DNA of 58,016 nucleotides, taken from the NCBI GenBank assembly GCA_002422685.1, contig DITC01000076.1:1-58016 (forward strand), written 5' to 3'. Numbering within the stretch: the first letter of the stretch is position 1; each line of letters opens with the position of its first letter. Both the position numbers and the translations under genes were made by a program. This DNA is from Thauera sp. UBA6194 (GTDB lineage: Bacteria; Pseudomonadota; Gammaproteobacteria; Burkholderiales; Rhodocyclaceae). The notes below the pieces were generated by a model that was not told where the DNA came from, did no database searches, and saw only the letters and a program-made list of their open reading frames with translations. Positions 55,241 through 58,016 of this stretch are shown one piece after another.

Positions 55241-55860
55241 TGATCGACCAGGCCATCATCGAATTCGACAAGGCGCTGCGCACCGTCTTCGCGCAGGCAC
55301 GCAGCGTGCGTCCGGTGCCGGGCGAGGGCGTGCCCGAGGCCGAGCTCAGCGATGCCGAGCGCGCACACGCTGCAGCGCTGATGCGGGTGAATCACGTCGG
55401 CGAAGTCTGCGCTCAGGCGCTCTATCAAGGGCAGGCGATCATGTCGCACAACGCGGCGATCCGCGACACCATGCAGCAGGCCTCGCGTGAGGAAACCGAA
55501 CATCTGGCCTGGACCGAGCGCAGGATTGCCGAACTCGGTGGGCGCAAGAGCCTGCTCAATCCGGTGTGGTACGGCGGCGCGCTCGCGATCGGCATGCTCG
55601 CAGGTCGCCTCGGCGATCGCTGGAACCTCGGCTTTCTCGCCGAAACGGAGCGTCAGGTCGAGCAGCACCTGAAGGGGCATCTCGACACCCTTCCGGCGGC
55701 AGACCAGCGCTCGCGGGCGATCGTCGAGCAGATGAAGGTGGATGAAGCGGAGCACGCCGAGACCGCCGTTCGACTGGGGGCGCATGAGTTGCCCGCGCCG
55801 GCCAAGGCGGTCATGAAGCTTGCAGCAGGCGTGATGACGTCACTGGCTTACCGCGTCTGA
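55240..55860 (+). CDS. coq7: 2-polyprenyl-3-methyl-6-methoxy-1,4-benzoquinone monooxygenase (Coq7)
   Basis: 206 aa, a di-iron hydroxylase for the C6 step of ubiquinone synthesis, used instead of UbiF in many betaproteobacteria. Ligands are visible as Glu55 (NHVGEVCAQ), Glu85 with His88 (EETEH) and the second half-site VDEAEHAE (Glu170/His173 region). A hydrophobic membrane-binding helix lies at about residues 115-130. Coupled to the CNP1-like gene. Confidence 0.95.
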   Translation: MIDQAIIEFDKALRTVFAQARSVRPVPGEGVPEAELSDAERAHAAALMRVNHVGEVCAQALYQGQAIMSHNAAIRDTMQQASREETEHLAWTERRIAELGGRKSLLNPVWYGGALAIGMLAGRLGDRWNLGFLAETERQVEQHLKGHLDTLPAADQRSRAIVEQMKVDEAEHAETAVRLGAHELPAPAKAVMKLAAGVMTSLAYRV

Positions 55861-55942
55861 ACCCTGGCGTGGCGGCGACGGCCTGTGTTCGCGCACCGGC
55901 CGCCCGCGCGCCGGAGCGTCGATGTGCGGGCAGCGTGCTCGT

Positions 55943-56362
55943 TCATTGCACTTCGACGAGTTCGACTTCGTGCGTCAGCTCGGCGCTGTGCGCGAGGATG
56001 ATGGACGCCGAGCAGTATTTCTCGGCCGACAGGTGCACCGCGCGCTCGACCGTTTCGCGCTTCAGGTTGCGCCCGCCCACCGTGTAGACGAAGCGGATAC
56101 GGGTAAATACCTTGGGGTCGGTGTCCGCGCGCTCGGCTTCGAGGCGTACGCTGCAGCTGCGGATGTCGTGGCGGCCGCGCTTGAGGATCATGATCACGTC
56201 GAATGCCGTGCACCCGCCCGCGCCCGCGAGCATCAGCTCCATCGGGCGCGGAGCCAGGTTGCGGCCGCCGGCTTCCGGTGCGCCGTCCATGGCGAGGAGG
56301 TGGCCGGATCCGGTCTCGGCGACAAAGCTCATGCCGTCGAACCACGTGACGGTGCATTCCAT
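55943..56362 (-). CDS. OsmC family protein, YhfA type
   Basis: 139 aa. The two peroxidatic-type cysteines are Cys51 (GAGGCTAFDV) and Cys117 (SAEKYCSAS). Sequence is closest in appearance to E. coli YhfA, including MDG and PMELMLAGAGGC. OsmC proteins reduce organic hydroperoxides; the YhfA branch is poorly characterised. AGGAG is eight bases from the ATG at 56362. Convergent with coq7. Confidence 0.9.
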   Translation of the reverse strand: MECTVTWFDGMSFVAETGSGHLLAMDGAPEAGGRNLAPRPMELMLAGAGGCTAFDVIMILKRGRHDIRSCSVRLEAERADTDPKVFTRIRFVYTVGGRNLKRETVERAVHLSAEKYCSASIILAHSAELTHEVELVEVQ

Positions 56363-56597
56363 ATCTTTCGCTCCTGGTTTGTGCCCTGTCCGTGACAAGG
56401 GTGTTCGTGAAACGCCGAATCTTACTGCACGGGCCGGCGCAGGGTGCCTGCGCTCATCCTTGTCGGGCCGGGCTTTGGCGCGCGCATGGAGGTCGGGTCA
56501 ATACGAAGGCGTACTGCGGCGATGCACAAAGAGATGGCTTCGCGATGCGTCGTGAATGGGGCGCACGGCTGGCGCAAGACCAGGTGGCGGGGTGAAA
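56363..56597. other. Intergenic stretch without supported features
   Basis: Upstream region of the OsmC gene. A TAAGAT on the minus strand (56424-56419) could be its -10, without a good -35. Short open frames here lack homology and a ribosome binding site. Nothing else seen. Confidence 0.5.
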
Positions 56598-56653
56598 TTT
56601 GATTTAAAACAAGGCGCTTGTGAGGCATAGGTATGATTTATGTGTAAATCAAA
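56598..56653. repeat. AT-rich inverted repeat upstream of the small-RNA unit
   Basis: TTTGATTTA (56598-56606) and TAAATCAAA (56645-56653) form a perfect 9-bp inverted repeat 38 bp apart. Inside is a small hairpin ACAAG-GCG-CTTGT (56609-56621). The block is much more AT-rich than its surroundings. It may be a protein-binding or curved-DNA element, since no gene covers it. Confidence 0.5.
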
Positions 56654-56682
56654 ACTTTCCTTATGCAACGCACAAAACATTC

Positions 56683-56711
56683 TTGCGCCGGAGTGGGTGG
56701 GCGTGGATAAT
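56683..56711 (+). promoter_or_regulatory. Sigma-70 promoter of the candidate small RNA
   Basis: TTGCGC (56683-56688), 17 bp, GATAAT (56706-56711). The -10 matches consensus at five of six positions, the -35 at three. Inferred transcription start is near 56718. Confidence 0.5.
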
Positions 56712-56717
56712 CTCGTC

Positions 56718-56836
56718 CAACCGGATCGCAGACGCGGCGAAGGTCTTCAAATTCACGCGCCGATCCACACGATGTCTCCTCCACCCTCCTCCTTTGGTGT
56801 GGATTTAACGCAGTCCTGCCGGACTGCGTTTTTTTT
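56718..56836 (+). ncRNA. Candidate anti-Shine-Dalgarno small RNA
   Basis: No protein-coding gene explains the strong terminator here, and the unit has its own promoter. The predicted RNA of about 120 nt contains an 8-bp stem ATCCACAC (56763-56770) / GTGTGGAT (56797-56804) that presents a 26-nt CU-rich loop. The loop carries CTCCTCC (56776-56782) and CTCCTCCTTT (56786-56795); the latter includes CCTCCTTT, identical to the 16S rRNA anti-Shine-Dalgarno region. Such loops pair with ribosome binding sites, as in cuckoo RNAs of Rhizobiales and sibling RNAs of Neisseria. A competing stem GGATCG/CGATCC (56723-56728, 56761-56766) shares bases with the first. No RNA evidence is available here; an attenuated rplM leader is the main alternative. 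Confidence 0.65.
56807..56836 (+). terminator. Strong intrinsic terminator of the candidate small RNA
   Basis: AACGCAGTCC/GGACTGCGTT is a perfect 10-bp stem with loop TGCC, followed by eight T. It works only on the plus strand because there is no matching A run on the left. The nearest plus-strand gene upstream (coq7) ends 950 bp earlier. Confidence 0.93.
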
Positions 56837-56876
56837 GTACATGACTCGCAAAACAGTTCAACGCCTGCTCTGGCGA

Positions 56877-56906
56877 TTGACAGACGCCATCCATTGGCCG
56901 TAGGAT
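56877..56906 (+). promoter_or_regulatory. Sigma-70 promoter of rplM-rpsI
   Basis: Perfect -35 TTGACA (56877-56882), 18-bp spacer, TAGGAT (56901-56906). The leader to rplM is about 50 nt. It lies downstream of the small-RNA terminator, which argues that the two are separate transcription units. Confidence 0.65.
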
Positions 56907-56962
56907 TGCGAGCTTTCCGTTTGACGGCCATCTTTCACGGCCCGACAAGATCGAGGATTCAC

Positions 56963-57391
56963 ATGAAGACGTTTTCCGCCAAGCCGCACGAGGTCAAGCG
57001 CGACTGGTTCGTTGTCGACGGCACGGACAAGGTGCTTGGCCGTCTCGCCGCCGAAGTCGCCCGTCGCCTGCGTGGCAAGCACAAGGCCATCTACACCCCT
57101 CACGTTGATACCGGCGATTTCATCGTCGTGGTCAACGTCGAAAAACTGCGCGTCACCGGTAACAAGGCGCAGGACAAGAAGTACTACCGTCACTCGGGTT
57201 ACCCGGGCGGTATCTACGAAACCAACTTCACCAAGCTCCAGCAGCGCTTCCCCGAGCGCGTGCTCGAGAAGGCGGTGAAGGGCATGCTGCCGAAGGGCCC
57301 GCTGGGCTACGCCATGCTGAAGAAGCTGAAGTGCTACGCGGGTCCGTCGCATCCGCACACCGCTCAGCAGCCGCAAGTTCTCGAGATCTGA
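56963..57391 (+). CDS. rplM: 50S ribosomal protein L13
   Basis: 142 aa, standard length. An early assembly protein of the large subunit. The start MKTFSAKPHEVKRDWFVVD and the conserved MLPKGPLGYAMLKKLK signature are canonical. GAGGATT precedes the ATG. First gene of the rplM-rpsI operon. Confidence 0.98.
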   Translation: MKTFSAKPHEVKRDWFVVDGTDKVLGRLAAEVARRLRGKHKAIYTPHVDTGDFIVVVNVEKLRVTGNKAQDKKYYRHSGYPGGIYETNFTKLQQRFPERVLEKAVKGMLPKGPLGYAMLKKLKCYAGPSHPHTAQQPQVLEI

Positions 57392-57403
57392 AGGAGCCGA
57401 TAG

Positions 57404-57796
57404 ATGGCTGTCACTTACAACTACGGTACCGGCCGCCGCAAGACTGCGGTCGCTCGTGTGTTCATCAAGCCGGGCACCGGCAACATCGTCGTCAACGGCA
57501 AGCCGGTGGACGAGTTCTTCTCGCGTGAAACCGGCCGCATGATCGTGCGTCAGCCGCTGGTGCTCACCGGCAACGAAGGCAAGTTCGACATCATGGTCAA
57601 CGTGACCGGTGGTGGCGAGTCCGGCCAGGCGGGCGCCGTGCGTCACGGCATCACCCGTGCGCTGGTCGACTACGATGTCGAGCTCAAGGGCGATCTGCGT
57701 GCCGCCGGCTTCGTGACGCGCGATGCGCGTGAGGTCGAGCGCAAGAAGGTCGGTCTGCGCAAGGCGCGTCGCGCCAAGCAGTTCTCGAAGCGCTGA
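57404..57796 (+). CDS. rpsI: 30S ribosomal protein S9
   Basis: 130 aa. Its C-terminal tail ending in RRAKQFSKR reaches the P-site tRNA anticodon. The GGGESGQAGAVRHGITRAL signature is at about residues 66-84. It follows rplM by 12 nt with AAGGAG before the start, and a hairpin terminator follows. Confidence 0.98.
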   Translation: MAVTYNYGTGRRKTAVARVFIKPGTGNIVVNGKPVDEFFSRETGRMIVRQPLVLTGNEGKFDIMVNVTGGGESGQAGAVRHGITRALVDYDVELKGDLRAAGFVTRDAREVERKKVGLRKARRAKQFSKR

Positions 57797-57814
57797 TCGT
57801 TCATCGCTTGCTTG

Positions 57815-57848
57815 TGGCAAAAGCCGTCCCGTGGGGCGGCTTTTGCCA
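57815..57848. terminator. Terminator after rpsI
   Basis: TGGCAAAAGCCGTCCC and GGGCGGCTTTTGCCA form a long hairpin (loop GTG, one G-T pair). The core stem GCCGTCC/GGGCGGC is flanked by AAAA and TTTT, so it can act on either strand. Confidence 0.75.
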
Positions 57849-57889
57849 TTGTGGCTTCGGTGTTGTGGCGTCCGTTGGTGCGGCGAGAA

Positions 57890-57898
57890 TGCGATAAT
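57890..57898 (+). promoter_or_regulatory. Extended -10 promoter for argC
   Basis: TGC followed by GATAAT is an extended -10 element 34 bp before the argC ATG. No convincing -35 is visible. Confidence 0.5.
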
Positions 57899-57932
57899 CG
57901 CGTTCTGGCGTCTTTGGTAGCGAGGAGCAGGC

Positions 57933-58016
57933 ATGATCAAGGTTGGAGTCGTAGGCGGTACCGGATACACGGGCGTGGAGTTGCTGCGCCTGCTGTCGCG
58001 TCACCCTGAGGTCGAG
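57933..58016 (+). CDS. argC: N-acetyl-gamma-glutamyl-phosphate reductase, N-terminal part
   Basis: First 28 codons only; the gene runs past the window. The NADP-binding start IKVGVVGGTGYTGVELLRLL with SRHPEVE is diagnostic of ArgC, third enzyme of arginine biosynthesis. GAGGAG is seven to eight bases from the ATG. Confidence 0.95.
   Translation, partial: MIKVGVVGGTGYTGVELLRLLSRHPEVE

Noticed and set aside
56392..56595. 67-codon open frame upstream of the candidate small RNA
   Set aside because: No homology, no ribosome binding site, composition like intergenic DNA.

Overview
The window is a GC-rich chromosomal segment from a betaproteobacterium. The layout of the ribosomal protein cluster, the beta-type RpoA and S8 starts, the CNP1-coq7, glnE/yhdP/tldD and glrK-qseG-glrR neighbourhoods and the protein sequences all point to the Rhodocyclales (Thauera/Azoarcus group). 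Genus-level placement is inference from recognition, not from a search. No phage, insertion sequence, tRNA, rRNA or CRISPR array was found.

Region 1 (1-14070) is the S10-spc-alpha ribosomal superoperon: end of tuf, then rpsJ-rplCDWB-rpsS-rplV-rpsC-rplP-rpmC-rpsQ, rplNXE-rpsNH-rplFR-rpsE-rpmD-rplO-secY-infA-rpmJ, rpsM-rpsK-rpsD-rpoA-rplQ, closed by a strong intrinsic terminator. Good internal sigma-70 promoters lie before rplC, rplN and rpsM. A second ribosomal unit, rplM-rpsI, stands at the right edge, followed by the start of argC.

Region 2 (14150-30420) holds housekeeping and stress genes: galE, uvrA, an MFS transporter, ssb, an MBL-fold hydrolase, tcdA and a short cbiX. Next is an RND efflux operon (adaptor, permease, DUF2892 membrane protein) whose promoter and palindromic operator overlap the first possible start codon. 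Then come dsbB and a LysR regulator divergent from an azoR-DUF2798-pirin cluster.

Region 3 (30420-46850) contains ybiB, flanked by two inverted REP-like palindromes, and a tandem pair of 3-hydroxyisobutyrate-dehydrogenase-like genes. It continues with a DUF2062/unknown pair, sixA, a CYTH-CHAD triphosphatase, glnE, and the divergent yhdP-nitrilase-tldD group.

Region 4 (46900-52080) carries a GlrK-QseG-GlrR-type two-component operon reading leftward. Facing away from it is a bactofilin gene preceded by a near-perfect sigma-54 promoter and two sites fitting the GlrR binding consensus (TGTC-N10-GACA). A lytic transglycosylase converges on the bactofilin. This looks like a GlrR/sigma-54-controlled cell-envelope circuit.

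Region 5 (52148-58016) has proS, rppH, a CNP1-like gene, coq7, an OsmC/YhfA protein, a 600-base non-coding stretch, rplM-rpsI and argC. The non-coding stretch contains a self-contained transcription unit (promoter, hairpin with a CU-rich anti-Shine-Dalgarno loop, strong terminator) that I interpret as an unannotated small RNA of about 120 nt. This RNA and the GlrR-bactofilin promoter are the two most interesting signals in the window.
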